Part shown: in pieces, positions 43,719 through 53,854 of the stretch | How the letters are laid out: each line of letters starts with the position of its first letter | Position numbering within the stretch: position 1 is the first letter of the stretch | NCBI GenBank assembly: GCA_030267905.1 | Contig: BRXX01000373.1 | Location: 1-64,000 of the forward strand | DNA: 64,000 nt | DNA from: Triparma verrucosa | Lineage: Eukaryota; Sar; Bolidophyceae; Parmales; Triparmaceae | Direction of reading: 5' to 3' | Made by a program: the position numbers and the translations under genes | The notes under the pieces: generated by a model | Seen by the model: the letters and a program-made list of their open reading frames with translations, nothing else | The model's database searches: none | What the model was told of the DNA's origin: nothing

Positions 43719-44648
43719 ATGCAGCTCTCTCTCCTTATCATCGCAGCGCTTTTAACAGCGTCCCACGGCTTCCAACTCAGTGTTTTCCAGCCTCGATCCA
43801 ACCGGCTTTCCTTCAATCCGTCGGCAAAAAGTTATGGGCCACAAAATGGCCCACAAAATGTCAGACCCCCGATGTCGTCTCCTTTAGCTCTCAATTCCTT
43901 CAAATCCAGACTCGTTTCGACCGCATCAGTTTCAACCGCATCATCCAAGCTTCCCAACATGGCTTCAGCGATCCCCCTCGCTTTTCTCGGTTACCGCACC
44001 TCCCAGTTTTTCTTCGTTCTATTCGGACTAGGTCTAATCGTGAAGCTTACTACGCAGAAGAATCCAACAGACAAAGACGCTCCCAACTGGGCTCACGTAG
44101 TAACGTCAAAAGAGCAGGAGGAGGTGAGGAGATAGTGAACCCCAACCCTGACTCCGAGTTCAAGCGACAGAAAGAAAACAATACTACATAAACACAACAC
44201 TAACCCTAAACGCTCCCCAAAACGCTCCCCAAAACCATAGGAGCTTCACGCCTTCACATGCGAGAATTGCGGTTTCACGATTTTCCCCGCCCGAGGTCGC
44301 GAGGGTAAGTTCTTCCCCGACAATTACAAGTGCGCATCCTGCGGCGCCCCCAAAGAATCGTTCTTTGACCGAAGGGAGGAGGTCGCCGAAAAAGCCATCG
44401 ATTACGAGTACGAGAACAAGGATGATTACAGGGGGAGCGAGGACGACAAAGATGGGGGGGAGGGGAAGGGGGGAGCTGTTGGGTTGGAGGAAGGAGAGGA
44501 GGAGGTCTTTGAGGAAATCGAGGCCAAGCAGCCGGAGCCTGCCCCGGCAACTGCGACTGCCGCCCCCACCCCACCCACCCCCAAAACTGCACCGCCGAGG
44601 GAGTCTTCAGGGGGCGACGATCTTGACTTGTTGGGAATGGACGAGTAA
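43719..44648 (+). CDS. Plastid-targeted rubredoxin-domain membrane protein
   Basis: Two exons, 43719-44123 and 44241-44648, joined in phase 0, give 270 residues. The second exon has no ATG of its own but follows a clean acceptor (CCATAG). The N-terminus is a signal peptide ending ASHG followed by FQLSVF, the ochrophyte plastid-import form. A hydrophobic segment (TSQFFFVLFGLGLIVKL) near residue 95-115 is a likely membrane span. Exon 2 encodes CENCG ... CASCGAPK, two CxxC pairs spaced as in rubredoxin, binding one iron. The tail is acidic, Gly/Glu-rich and disordered, ending LDLLGMDE. Plastid rubredoxins in plants and algae help photosystem II assembly; that role is inferred here from domain, membrane span and targeting. 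Confidence 0.82.
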
Positions 44649-44736
44649 ACTCATATTATTTAATCTGTTAAATATCTTATTTCTTTTATTAGAACGTTTT
44701 TTAAGAACACCTCAAAATTCGAAGAATATTTAATTC

Positions 44737-46477
44737 TCAGTCCGTCAGGAGTATAACCTTGCCGCTAGCCGACCTGAACATTCTGTCAGCCACCCCTCCT
44801 ACGAAATCGCTCGTGCGACAAATAGTAGCTATATCGGCAAGGAGGACCCGGCCGACCCTTCCCTGGTACTTCTCTGACCAGCGCAGGTACGCGAAGAGAT
44901 TCTTGGCAGCCTCCTTGGGGTCGCCCCTGGGCGAAAGGTCCTTGTAATCTAGAACGAGACCGCTGGGGTGATCCTCATCCAGTCCCTTCTTGGCTAGCTC
45001 CCCCGCGAAGTCGATCACTACGGCTCCTGTTTGCAGCGCCGTGACGCAGTCGAGGCGTTGGTTTGTGTTTACGTCGTCTAACGAGTCGGCGTCGAGGTTG
45101 AGGCCAGAGGGACGAACGAGGTAGCATTCCATGCCGTCAGGGGCGTAGTGAGTCAGGAGCTGCCCCGGGGCCACGTGTCCTGCCGCAGCCGACGCGGGCG
45201 GATCCTGCGCGGCGGCAGGATCGACCTTTCTCCTCTTTCGACTAGAATTAGAGTCCAGCTCCTTCGTTTCAGCCCTCTTCATTTCGTCGTGAGTGTTGAC
45301 AATTGTGACGGTCCAGTTCCTAATTGCCTCGAATACGGCCTCCTCCTTGGCGCCCCTCATCTTTCCGCTCTTCTTGGCGACTGCCTCCTCCAGCTGAGTC
45401 TTGGTGATGGCGCCCCTCCGAAGCACGATCAGCTCCCTGCCGCTCTCGTTTATTTTTACGACTGTGGACTCGATCCCAAACTCGCAAGCCGGGACCGCAA
45501 ATATCTCCCTCTTGTCCTCCCCGTTCATGATAGCTGTGATGATGCGACGAAGCGTAGCGAGTCGCATGAAGATTGACGTCAACGAGTTAGAATATCGAAG
45601 CGAAGAAAAGGCGAGGCACAACGAAGCATTAGCGCTTGTATCGCGTTCCTAACTCTTTCGCTTCGCTCCTCGCGGTGCCCGACTCGCTTCTGGTATCTTG
45701 TTCCCAACGTCGTTGCTTCGCTCCTCAAATTGCCTCACCTATATCGCTGTCGCCCAGATCGTTGAGAACGTGGCTCGCTCTCGTCGGCGAAACGTGCCCG
45801 AAGCGATTCGCGCTAGGCGCGGCGACTGGAACCCCAGCGGCCTCCAGAACTCGGAGCGCAAGGGGATGGGACGGACACCGGAGGCCGACGAACCCTAAGA
45901 GTGTTGTGCGAGAGGGGGGGGTTAGCGCTGGAGGGAAACCGACGACACGCGGGCAAGCATTAGGGGCGCATTGGGCCTCACCTGTTCCAGCAGACACCTT
46001 AAGAGGAATGTGGGGCTTTGCCAGGGCGACGATCGTCAGGGCCCCGGGCCAGAAGACCTCCGAGAGCCTGTCGAACATGGCCCTTCCCTCCGAGGGGCAG
46101 GACGGGTCGACCGGATTCGGGAACGAGAGGCACTCCAGAGCTGCTGCCGCCGTAGGAACGTGAATGATCAAAGGGTCCGTAAGCGGCCTGCCCTTGACCT
46201 TAAATATTTCCAGGACGCTGCTCTCCATTAGGGCGTTCGCCCCCAGCCCGTACACGGTCTCGGTGGGGAACGCCAGCAGCTTCCCCTCCCTGAGCCTGGC
46301 GGCGGCCTCAGAAACACCGGCCAAGGTGGGAGGCAGGAGCTTGGCGCGCATGTTCAGGGCGGCCGCGGCCGTCACGGGCGTCGTAGACGACATCGTACCA
46401 GGGGTCGTCGCAGTGGAGGCGTGGGCAGTGTTGAGGGCTGGAGGGGAGCTGACAGTCTTGGGGGTGCCCAGCTGCAT
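44737..46477 (-). CDS. SUA5: Threonylcarbamoyl-AMP synthase (Sua5/YrdC family)
   Basis: Exons 46477-45982, 45894-45739 and 45533-44737 splice in frame (phase 1 at both junctions) to about 482 residues. The enzyme makes threonylcarbamoyl-AMP from threonine, bicarbonate and ATP, the first step of tRNA t6A37 synthesis. YrdC-domain motifs: FPTETVYGLG, KVKGRPLTDPLIIHV, FWPGALTIV, RCPSHP, VAAPSAN, FGIESTVV and RRGAIT. The C-terminal Sua5 domain follows a basic linker (SSRKRRKVD), with GQLLTHYAPDG at its start. The first ATG is at 46477, but a polypyrimidine tract and CAG near 46515 hint at an additional upstream exon. A Pro/Ala/Thr-rich leader may be a targeting peptide. Intron 2 (45534-45738) is introner-like. 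Confidence 0.92.
45534..45738 (-). mobile_element. Introner-like intron with inverted copies of the shared element
   Basis: On the gene strand the 205-nt intron starts GTGAGG, carries GAGGAGCGAAGC twice near its 5' end (the reverse complement of the intron-end element), and ends with TATTCTAACTCGTT and CGCTACGCTTCGTC before ATCACAG. Inverted copies at the two ends could base-pair as terminal inverted repeats. The 3' block matches the intron at 41572-41766. The mobile nature is inferred. Confidence 0.45.
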
Positions 46478-47230
46478 AGGGGTGGGAGCAGCGTTGTTCC
46501 AGGAGCTCACTGTCAGAGAAGGGGAAGAGGTCTTGGGAGAGTGCGTACGAGTTACGAGACTTAACGAAGGGTTAGGGTTAGGGTGGAGCGAATCGAGGAG
46601 CGAGTCGAGAAGTTAGAAGTCGGAATTGGCAGGCGTTCTTGCAGGCGTTCTTGTACGAGGGCGCACGCACCTTCTTCGCTGGTTAGGCTTGTTGGTATTG
46701 GTTTTGAGTGTTTTCAAAGAATGGGGATGCATTTGCTATTGATATGGTGCTGTTAGGGTTATTCTATTGTCCTGGGGAGAGCTATATGAATATCGTTTGA
46801 AGAAGAAGTATTCAATCTAATGTGCGCGGCTAGTTGAGGAAATAAATCAACGTTTCTAAAATGAGGCAAGACTTTTTTCTTGGTCTTCCGGAAGTAATGT
46901 AAAGCTGGCTTGCTACGATGCCGAACTGAGCGTCTGAGCTGAACTAAGCGTCTGAGCGTCTGAATTTAGTTGAGCTGAACTGAATGCGCTGTCGTCTTTA
47001 TGCGTGGGTGGAGTCTTTGCTGCAGAAACTAAAAAGTGACTTTCCCTGGTAAAGTCCACTGTCCCCCAAGCTTGACCGGCCGCGCCTTTCTTAGACCTAA
47101 CGAAGCACCTCACACGCTGTACAAGCCTGAAATCACCGAATACGATAACAATCTTTCATAAAATCGTCACTTACAAAGTGTTTCATCAACTTTCATCGTC
47201 CCATCCAATCCCATTCACCCGATCCCATTC
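46478..47230. other. Divergent intergenic region (SUA5 / DUS1)
   Basis: About 750 bp between two genes reading outward. It holds two interstitial telomere units (GGGTTAGGGTTAGGG near 46568-46583) and an imperfect direct repeat of GCGTCTGAGC and GAGCTGAACT around 46925-46990. No supported gene; small frames here lack family resemblance. Both promoters must lie in this interval. Confidence 0.6.
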
Positions 47231-48561
47231 ATGACTGAGTTCCAAGCCAACCCTGCAGCGCCTCCTGAACTTGCGCCACCAAACCAACCCACCTGGCCGG
47301 ACACCGAGCCGCACCGGTGGCTGACAGGCCTCCTGAAGGACGACGATTATGCGTACATAGTTGCTCCGATGGTTGATCAGTCGGACCTTCCTTTCAGGTT
47401 CCTTGCCCGTCGTTACTCCTCCAACCTCTGCTACACTCCGATGATACACTCGCGCATGTTCACAACCGACGTGAAGTACCGCGAGAAATTTATGCCCCAG
47501 TTCGACGAGGCCAAGCACCCGCTTGGAGGTCCCGTGTTTCACCAGTTCTGCGGGAACGATGCGGAGACGATGCTCGCGGCTGTCAATTTGCTTCCCGATT
47601 ATTGCGAGGTCGTTGACATCAACTGCGGCTGCCCGCAGGGAATCGCCAAGAGGGGCGGCTACGGAGCCTTCCTCTTGGAGGAGGGCGACAAGCTCGTCAA
47701 GATAGTAAAGACGCTTGTGGAAAAGTCCAATCGACGGGTGACGGTCAAGGTCCGCATCCTTCCCACTGGAATTTCCGACTCTATCGCTCTGTACACCCGC
47801 CTCGTCGACGCCGGCGCCTCCCTCCTCACCATCCACGGCCGCACCCGCCACCAGAAGGGCCAGCTCACCGGCAAGGTCGACTGGAACGCGATAAAGCAGG
47901 TCGTCGATGCGCTAGGCTGCCGCATCCCTATAATAGCCAACGGCGGAATATCCTCTATGGACGACGTTCGCGCCTGCATAGCTCAGACTGGAGTTAGGGG
48001 AGTCATGAGCAGCGAAGGTGTTTTAGAGTACCCCGCACTTTTTATGGAGACGAACGTAGCGACGACGGAAGGGAAGAGGACTGGGCCTAGCAGGTGAGGG
48101 GTTTTTGGGAAGCGCCGATACCAGCGTGAGCGCGCTCGATTCCTTTGCTGCTACGCTATTCTAACTCCTTCTTCAGGGTCACGCTCGCGCGGGAGTACCT
48201 CGAGCTAGACTTGAAGTTCCCCAACAACTGCGGAGGCCAAGGGTCGGGTTTGAAGTGCGCGAAGACGCACCTGCAGCACTTCTTGTACTCCGACCTGCAG
48301 CCCTTTCCCGAGGCCAGGACTGCGATGCACGAGTCCCACTCTAACGAGGACATGGTCAAGGTGTGCGATTTAATAGAGAAGAACTATGGAGAGAAATACG
48401 ACAAAAGCGGGGAGGAATTGGGCTGGTACAATCGGCATCGATGCGAGAAGGAGGGAGAGACGAAGCTCGACTTCAAGCAGGTCGAACTTGACGAGGATTT
48501 TGGCGGATGTTTCGGAGGCATGTTGGGAGAAAATGCCGAGTGTGGTGGTGGAGATTATTGA
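47231..48561 (+). CDS. DUS1: tRNA-dihydrouridine(16/17) synthase Dus1
   Basis: Two exons (47231-48093, 48177-48561) give 415 residues. Dus1 is an FMN enzyme reducing uridines 16/17 in the tRNA D-loop with NADPH. The TIM-barrel motifs are intact: YIVAPMVDQSDLPFR (FMN loop), CYTPMIHSRMF, FCGNDAETM, VDINCGCPQGIAKRGGYG with the catalytic cysteine, VKVRI, LTIHGRTRHQKGQ, IIANGGISSMDD and GVMSSEG. The second exon encodes the Dus C-terminal helical domain and an acidic, Gly-rich tail. There is no clear targeting signal, so cytosolic or nuclear action is likely. The intron ends CTATTCTAACTCCTTCTTCAG-like, part of the shared intron family. Confidence 0.95.
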
Positions 48562-48635
48562 AGTGACGTTGATTTTTATTTCTGTTGAAGAATTTAATTT
48601 TTTAATTTTATATGGCCCTTCTGCGCTCAATCTTT

Positions 48636-49913
48636 TCAATATTCGCCATCACGCCATTGGCGTGAACGAGTCCAACAACGCTCAAGATACGGACAGATTT
48701 CTCGCCTGTGACGATTGGCATTCATGACATTCATGAGTTGAATTGCATAGTGGTGAGTTTGATGTATGTATTGCAGCGTCTCACCTTCGCCATCATCATC
48801 ATTATCATCATCATTAACATCATCATTACCATCATCATTATCATTATAATTATCATGTTCGTAGTATTTATATTCATTCTGCCCTCCGACAATCAGGGGC
48901 AAACCGTTGTCGAACGAAACGGTGTTTTCGTCTACGTCTATCAACTCCTCTTCACCCTTCAACACAATCACAGCCTTCCGGTCGCCGCTGACCAACCTAG
49001 TCGTCTCATGCACGGAGACGAGTACGCACAATCTTGCCTTCCTCTCGAGGATCAAATCCGCCGCACGACCGTCATTTTTCGGGGTGTAAACCTTGTTCGC
49101 AGCGTTGACTAGAGCACACCTAGCGCCAGGGTTGGCGCTCAGGAAGTCCACTAGGCGAAGCCACCGAGGCTCAAATAATGAAAGACGACGCTCCTCATTG
49201 AATTTGATGGGGCGCTTCGTCGTGAACAGCGGAAGGGAGTCGGAGGGGAGCGGGGGGGACGGTCGAACGCTATTTATCGAGAACCTCGCCCTCCAAACAT
49301 TTTTATGGTTTAGGCGCCGCACGGTTGATGCAGCGTAACAGGCTGCGTCAGCGAGGACGACGTCGCGGTTCAAAATTCCAATGGAGTAGGTGCGGTAGAG
49401 AAACAGAAGGAGGGCGAGGAGGGGCAACGGGTCCGGCGGCAGGAACGGGAGCAGCAGCGCAGAAGGCAAGAGGGGAAGGAATTTACGAGGGTCGGAGAGG
49501 AAGACGGGGAGCAGCTTGATTGTGACGCTCGGAACCGGCGGAGGGAAGAGCAGAGGAGTTGCGGGCGACAAGAGAGAGCGCAGGGTATCCTGGGGCTTTT
49601 GGTCGCCGAAAAAGACAGGGATAGACATCTCCTCTGCGCATTGGACTGCGGCAAGGAACTCAGCGCCGTAGTAACTTCCCGAGGAAGTGTCCGACATCAA
49701 TAACTCGAAGCGTTCTGGGTCGAGCTCCAACACGATCGCGGAGGGCTTCACATCTTCCATGACGCGCAGAACCTCAGCGGCCGAATTGCAGGGCGTGTGG
49801 GCAGTGCCCACCACGACATGAGATGTATCACGCAGGGCGAATTGGGTTAGGAAAGGCGCAGGAGAGACCAGTGTCAACAGCGGAGATGCCACTAGCAATG
49901 GCGGGACCAGCAT
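48636..49913 (-). CDS. TraB-domain family protein
   Basis: Single open frame of 425 residues. The N-terminus is hydrophobic (LVPPLLVASPLLTLVSPAPF), possibly a signal or anchor. The TraB/PrgY signature follows: HVVVGTAHTPCNSAAEVLRV, PSAIVLELDPERFELL, and EMSIPVFFGDQ. A long leucine/proline-rich hydrophobic region (LPSALLLPFLPPDPLPLLALLLFL) resembles the membrane region of eukaryotic TraB proteins of mitochondrial or plastid membranes. NRDVVLADAACYA matches the conserved helix after it. Near the C-terminus an Asn/Asp run is encoded by an imperfect CAT/ATC repeat (48787-48862); residues after it look unconserved, so an unseen intron or a drifted tail is possible. The exact biochemical activity of the family is unsettled. 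Confidence 0.8.
   Translation of the reverse strand: MLVPPLLVASPLLTLVSPAPFLTQFALRDTSHVVVGTAHTPCNSAAEVLRVMEDVKPSAIVLELDPERFELLMSDTSSGSYYGAEFLAAVQCAEEMSIPVFFGDQKPQDTLRSLLSPATPLLFPPPVPSVTIKLLPVFLSDPRKFLPLLPSALLLPFLPPDPLPLLALLLFLYRTYSIGILNRDVVLADAACYAASTVRRLNHKNVWRARFSINSVRPSPPLPSDSLPLFTTKRPIKFNEERRLSLFEPRWLRLVDFLSANPGARCALVNAANKVYTPKNDGRAADLILERKARLCVLVSVHETTRLVSGDRKAVIVLKGEEELIDVDENTVSFDNGLPLIVGGQNEYKYYEHDNYNDNDDGNDDVNDDDNDDDGEGETLQYIHQTHHYAIQLMNVMNANRHRREICPYLERCWTRSRQWRDGEY
48787..48862. repeat. CAT/ATC trinucleotide repeat in coding sequence
   Basis: Imperfect (ATC)n interrupted by ATT and AAC. On the coding strand it is GAT/AAT and gives an Asp/Asn-rich stretch (NDNDDGNDDVNDDDNDDD) in the TraB-family protein. 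Confidence 0.9.
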
Positions 49914-50059
49914 GGATATAATCTAATCAACTACCGGCTTTCACAAAACTTGCAGCACCCAAACTTGCATCTTGCAATTCTAGCAGCGCTTTGGAATTGC
50001 GCTTTTATGTACTGTGAAAAGGCCGAGAAAAGTTGCCAACGCATCTGCCTCCGTATAAT

Positions 50060-51549
50060 ATGACTTCGAAGCGCAGCAGCATGACGTCGAAGACATCTAC
50101 ATATACGTATCAATCAGGTTAGTGGCGGTTAGTGGGCGGTTAGTGGGCGACATGCAAGCGAAATCGGGCAGGGCAGGGCAGCAATCGCTCCCTCACAACT
50201 CCAAATAACTGACCACCCGACACTCTTTTAATCCGCGCGTCACATTTCAGACCTGCCCAAGCTCCCGGTTCCCGCCCTAGCCGACACGCTGGAGAAGTAC
50301 CTTTCGTTTGTCAAACCAATTCAGTCCCCGGAAGCTCACAAGGCGACGTGTGAAGCTGTCGCCAAGTTCAGGTCCGAGGGCGGCGAAGGTGAAAAGCTGC
50401 AGGAGCTGCTGCAGGAGTATTCGGAGGACAAGGCAAGCTACGTCGAGGAGTTCTGGAGCGATGCTTACCTCGTCCCGGACACGTCGCCGGTGCTGAACTT
50501 GAATCCGTTCTTTCTCCTCGAGGACGGCCCTGACCAGAAGACCTCGAAGAGTCAGGTTGGCCGAGCGGCGAGCCTTACCTTTGCGTCCCTCAAGTTTGCG
50601 TCTCTGCTCTACACCGAGACCCTCCACCCGGACGTAGTCCGAGGCAAGGTACGACGCAGCGAGGACGAGGTACAAAAAAAGTACAACTCTATTCTAACTC
50701 GTCAACATTGTCGCAGCCGCTCTGCATGGCCCAGTTCAAGCACATATTCGGCTCGGCTCGCATCCCTCACACCAAGTCTTCAGCTGAACGCGACGAAGTC
50801 CTATCTGACCCGAATTCCAAGCATGTGGTGGTCATGTGCAGGGGGCAGCTTTATTACTTCCAGGCTCTAAGAGAGGACGGCTCGGTGGTCTGCAACGAGA
50901 TGGACATCCGCGGAATCCTGGAGGCAGTCCTGTCGGACAGTGAGGTGAAAAGCGAGAAGAAATATAAGCATGAAGAACATTTTACTAACTAACTCGTCGC
51001 TTCGCTCTTCGCAGAAATTGAAGGAGGAGGAGAGGGCGCTGAAGGCCGTGGGAGTTCTGACCTCACTGGACAGGAGCAGATGGGCCCACGTCCGCGAGAA
51101 TCTGATCAGCCACTCTGCGCACAACAAGGCGGCCCTCGAGATAATAGACTCGGCCCTATTTGTGCTCGTTTTAGACGACTACATCCCCAAGGACATACAC
51201 GAGGCGGCCGCCAACTTCCTCCACGGCAGCTACGAGCTTCGCACAGATGACGGGGACGAGATAGACTACCAGGCTGGCACGTGCATCAACAGGTGGTACG
51301 ACAAGCTCCAGCTGATCGTGTGCACCGACGGCTCCGCCGGGGTAAATTTTGAGCACTCCGCGATAGACGGCCACACCGCTCTCCGCTTCGTGAGCGACAT
51401 ATTCGCGGACACGGTGGTGACATTCGCCCAGTCCATTACCAAGACCATCTACAGCAAGGACCACATCCCTTCGCATTTGAACGCCAAGGTGAGCTTTCTC
51501 TCCCTCCTTCACACTAAAGTAATATCTTATTACGTACTAACACAACAAT

Positions 51550-51588
<39 letters not shown>

Positions 51589-52747
51589 TACTCTCACATA
51601 CTAGGTGAACGCCGATCCAACCATTGACACACGCCCCAAGAAGCTAAATTTTGATATCCCCTCCGCCTCCCTCGAGCACATCCACTACGCCGAGACTTTA
51701 TTGGGCGACCAAATTCTAGCGAGCCACACCCACATCCTCGAGTTCAGGGACTTCGGAAAGACCTTCATAACGGGGAACAAGATGAGCCCTGACTCCTTCG
51801 TTCAGATGTCCATAATCCTGGCTTACTACAGGCTGTACGGGGAGTTCGTTTGCGCGTATGAGCCCGTACTGACGAAGTTCTTCCTGCACGGAAGGACTGA
51901 AGCCATGAGGTCAGCCACGCCAAAGGCCAAGCTATTCTGCGAGTGTTGGTGTAGTAGTTTTCCCACTCGACAGGAGAAGGTGAGAAGGCATCGAAGCAAT
52001 TTTGTTCAGAACTACTACTAACCCTATCTATACCCCGTAACGTAAACGGCCCAGATTCAACATCTCATGGACGCCGTCTCTGAGCACGCCTCGCTGGTGA
52101 AGGAGTGCGCAGGCGGAAAGGGCGTAGACCGTCACCTCTTCTCCCTCAAGAGCATCGCCTCCAAGAACAACGTCCCCGTCCCAGACTTCTTCAACGACGC
52201 GGGGTACAAGGCTCTGAACCACACTTACCTCAGCACGAGTAACTGCGGTAACCCTTCTTTACGTCTGTTCGGTTTTGGGCCCGTCGTAGCGGACGGCTTC
52301 GGAATAGGATACATCATAAGGGATCACGGTCTACAGTACACCGTAACGAGCAAACACAGGCAGACAGAACGTTTCGTTAACACCCTCGCACGTTACCTTA
52401 AGGAAGTCCAGGATTTCTGCGGAGGTACTACGAAAATAGCAGTCAGAAACTACAGGCAGACGAGCGCTGAGAAGATGGACGTCGAAGGTCTCGAGTCTTT
52501 CGACTCGCAGAACTCGGTCAGCCCAAGGAATAAAACTAAGGTGGCGCAGGATATGATGTACTCGGAAGCTTTCGATGATATATATGGAGAGTCTACGAAC
52601 GCGGGGATGATGGATAAGGTCAAGAGGAGGCCGAGCGTTGACGCTAAGACTTTCAAGGAGGTGGGGGTTGACATTGATGAAGCGCTGATGGCGGCGGGCA
52701 CGATCAGCCCGAATTCTAATAAGAGAAAGTTAGGAGGGACGGAGTAA
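50060..52747 (+). CDS. Choline/carnitine O-acyltransferase family protein
   Basis: Six exons (50060-50117, 50251-50648, 50717-50944, 51015-51488, 51605-51979, 52055-52747) stay in frame for 741 residues, in the range of carnitine acetyl- and acyltransferases. These move acyl groups between CoA and carnitine. Seen: the N-terminal LPKLPVPALADTLEKYL opening, FKHIFGSARIPH, HVVVMCRGQLYYF, the DYQAGTCINRWYDKLQLIV segment, NFEHSAIDGH with the catalytic histidine, and the carnitine/carboxylate STS motif in TYLSTSNCG followed by FGPVVADGFGIGY. The N-terminus is short, Ser/Thr-rich, with no transmembrane spans typical of CPT1, so a soluble CrAT- or CPT2-like enzyme is favoured. The C-terminus (about 100 residues) is an unusual charged extension. 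Two introns belong to the CTTCGCTC family and one contains a TA repeat. Confidence 0.92.
51553..51586. repeat. (TA)n dinucleotide repeat in an intron
   Basis: About 17 TA units within the fourth intron (51489-51604) of the carnitine acyltransferase-family gene, close to its 3' splice site. Confidence 0.95.
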
Positions 52748-52833
52748 ATAAAATAGTAGTACTGGGGTACAGACATAATATGTTTTCGTCCAAAAAACCC
52801 CCACAAATTGCGCTATTATCTACACTACTATAA

Positions 52834-53109
52834 TCACCAAGTCCCCTTATCCTCAACGACATTCGTCTCCGTGACCGTCTCCTCGTACATTTCGCTAGTT
52901 TCCTCAACCTCCAGAACTTCCCCAAGCATTTTATTGATTTCCTCTGTAACGATTTTACAGGACGGACCCGTTACGCCCGTTACCTTTTCCGTCACGAGGC
53001 CGGAGGGGGATATTGTGAACTCGAGACGCTCCATTGAACCGGAACCTGAAGATGAATCGTTGGAGGTCCAGTCGTTGTAGAGGCGTGTGGAATGACTATT
53101 TCCAAGCAT
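52834..53109 (-). CDS. DUF2997 protein (cyanobacterial/plastid lineage), nuclear-encoded
   Basis: The core MERLEFTISPSGLVTEK, VTGVTGPSCKIVTEEIN and LGEVLEVEETSEMYEE matches the small DUF2997 family, found in cyanobacteria and plastids beside ycf35 (DUF1257); its function is unknown. From the first ATG (53109) it is 91 residues. The frame stays open upstream to about 53230 without an ATG and would add a Phe-rich hydrophobic stretch. That stretch also looks like the 3' end of an intron (CTAAC sites, CTTCTTTTTCCGCTTC tract, AATAG), so an upstream exon carrying the plastid leader is likely. The start is therefore uncertain; the family call is good. Confidence 0.65.
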   Translation of the reverse strand: MLGNSHSTRLYNDWTSNDSSSGSGSMERLEFTISPSGLVTEKVTGVTGPSCKIVTEEINKMLGEVLEVEETSEMYEETVTETNVVEDKGTW

Positions 53110-53854
53110 TAGCCGGACGAACAAGATGACAGTAAGCGCGAAAAAGAAGCGGAAAAAGAAGCGAAAAAAGAAGTTAAACGATGTTAGAGACAAATGATCG
53201 TTGGGGCTATAAATACCATGACGGTCTCAACTCCCTCTTCCTGAAATATTATTAACACAGCGAACGTCTCCGATCGATTCCGCAGCTGCTTCGCCTTCAC
53301 TCAAACCACTGCTGCCGGGCCATGCATGCGCCAGCTGCTGCCCTGCCTTCCATGCTTCCTCGTCCATCCGGCTGCATTTGACTCCAGATATTTGCCTACA
53401 GCCTTATCTCCTCGTGCATCTTACACTCACAGCAACGTACCTGAGACGTTTGTTTGATCGTATTTGTTCTGGCTTTGGAAGAACCTTGCTTGTGCTGGCG
53501 CGGAAAGTTTTTGAGGGGACTATAAATGAACTTATGTACGATGATGTGCATGTTAGGTAGGATAGAAGGGCTATACATGTATATATATGGCTGATGGATA
53601 AGTGGAACATGGTGAAGGTTGGCGTGGAGGACGTTTGGCGGGTTTTTGGACGCATGGAATTCCTGCTGCACATTCCTGAGAAGTTATAGTTATATTTCAC
53701 AGCCACGTTCGCTTTTTATCGCTGCCATTAATTTTGTGCTTTTACTACCTCGCTCTATCAAATAGTCGCCTCGTCGCTTCGCTCCTCGGCTCGCTTTGGC
53801 AAATAATCTCCTCCTCCCCTTTCTTTCATAGCACTGCCACCAGTAGCGCCTGCA
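53110..53854. other. Divergent intergenic region (DUF2997 / TRM7)
   Basis: It holds no convincing gene, though a missing first exon of the DUF2997 gene may lie on the minus strand around 53220-53500. At 53760-53831 a TCGTCGCTTCGCTCCTCGGC element followed by a C/T tract and TTTCATAG looks like the 3' half of an intron in the 5' leader of the TRM7 gene. Confidence 0.5.

Noticed and set aside
46913..47113. Minus-strand 66-codon frame between SUA5 and DUS1
   Set aside because: Ser/Ala repeats come from a short direct DNA repeat; no motif and it occupies a divergent promoter region.
53396..53706. Minus-strand frames of about 90-100 codons
   Set aside because: Two overlapping frames of similar length with no shared motif; they may overlap a missing DUF2997 exon, but neither shows a leader joined to the DUF2997 core.
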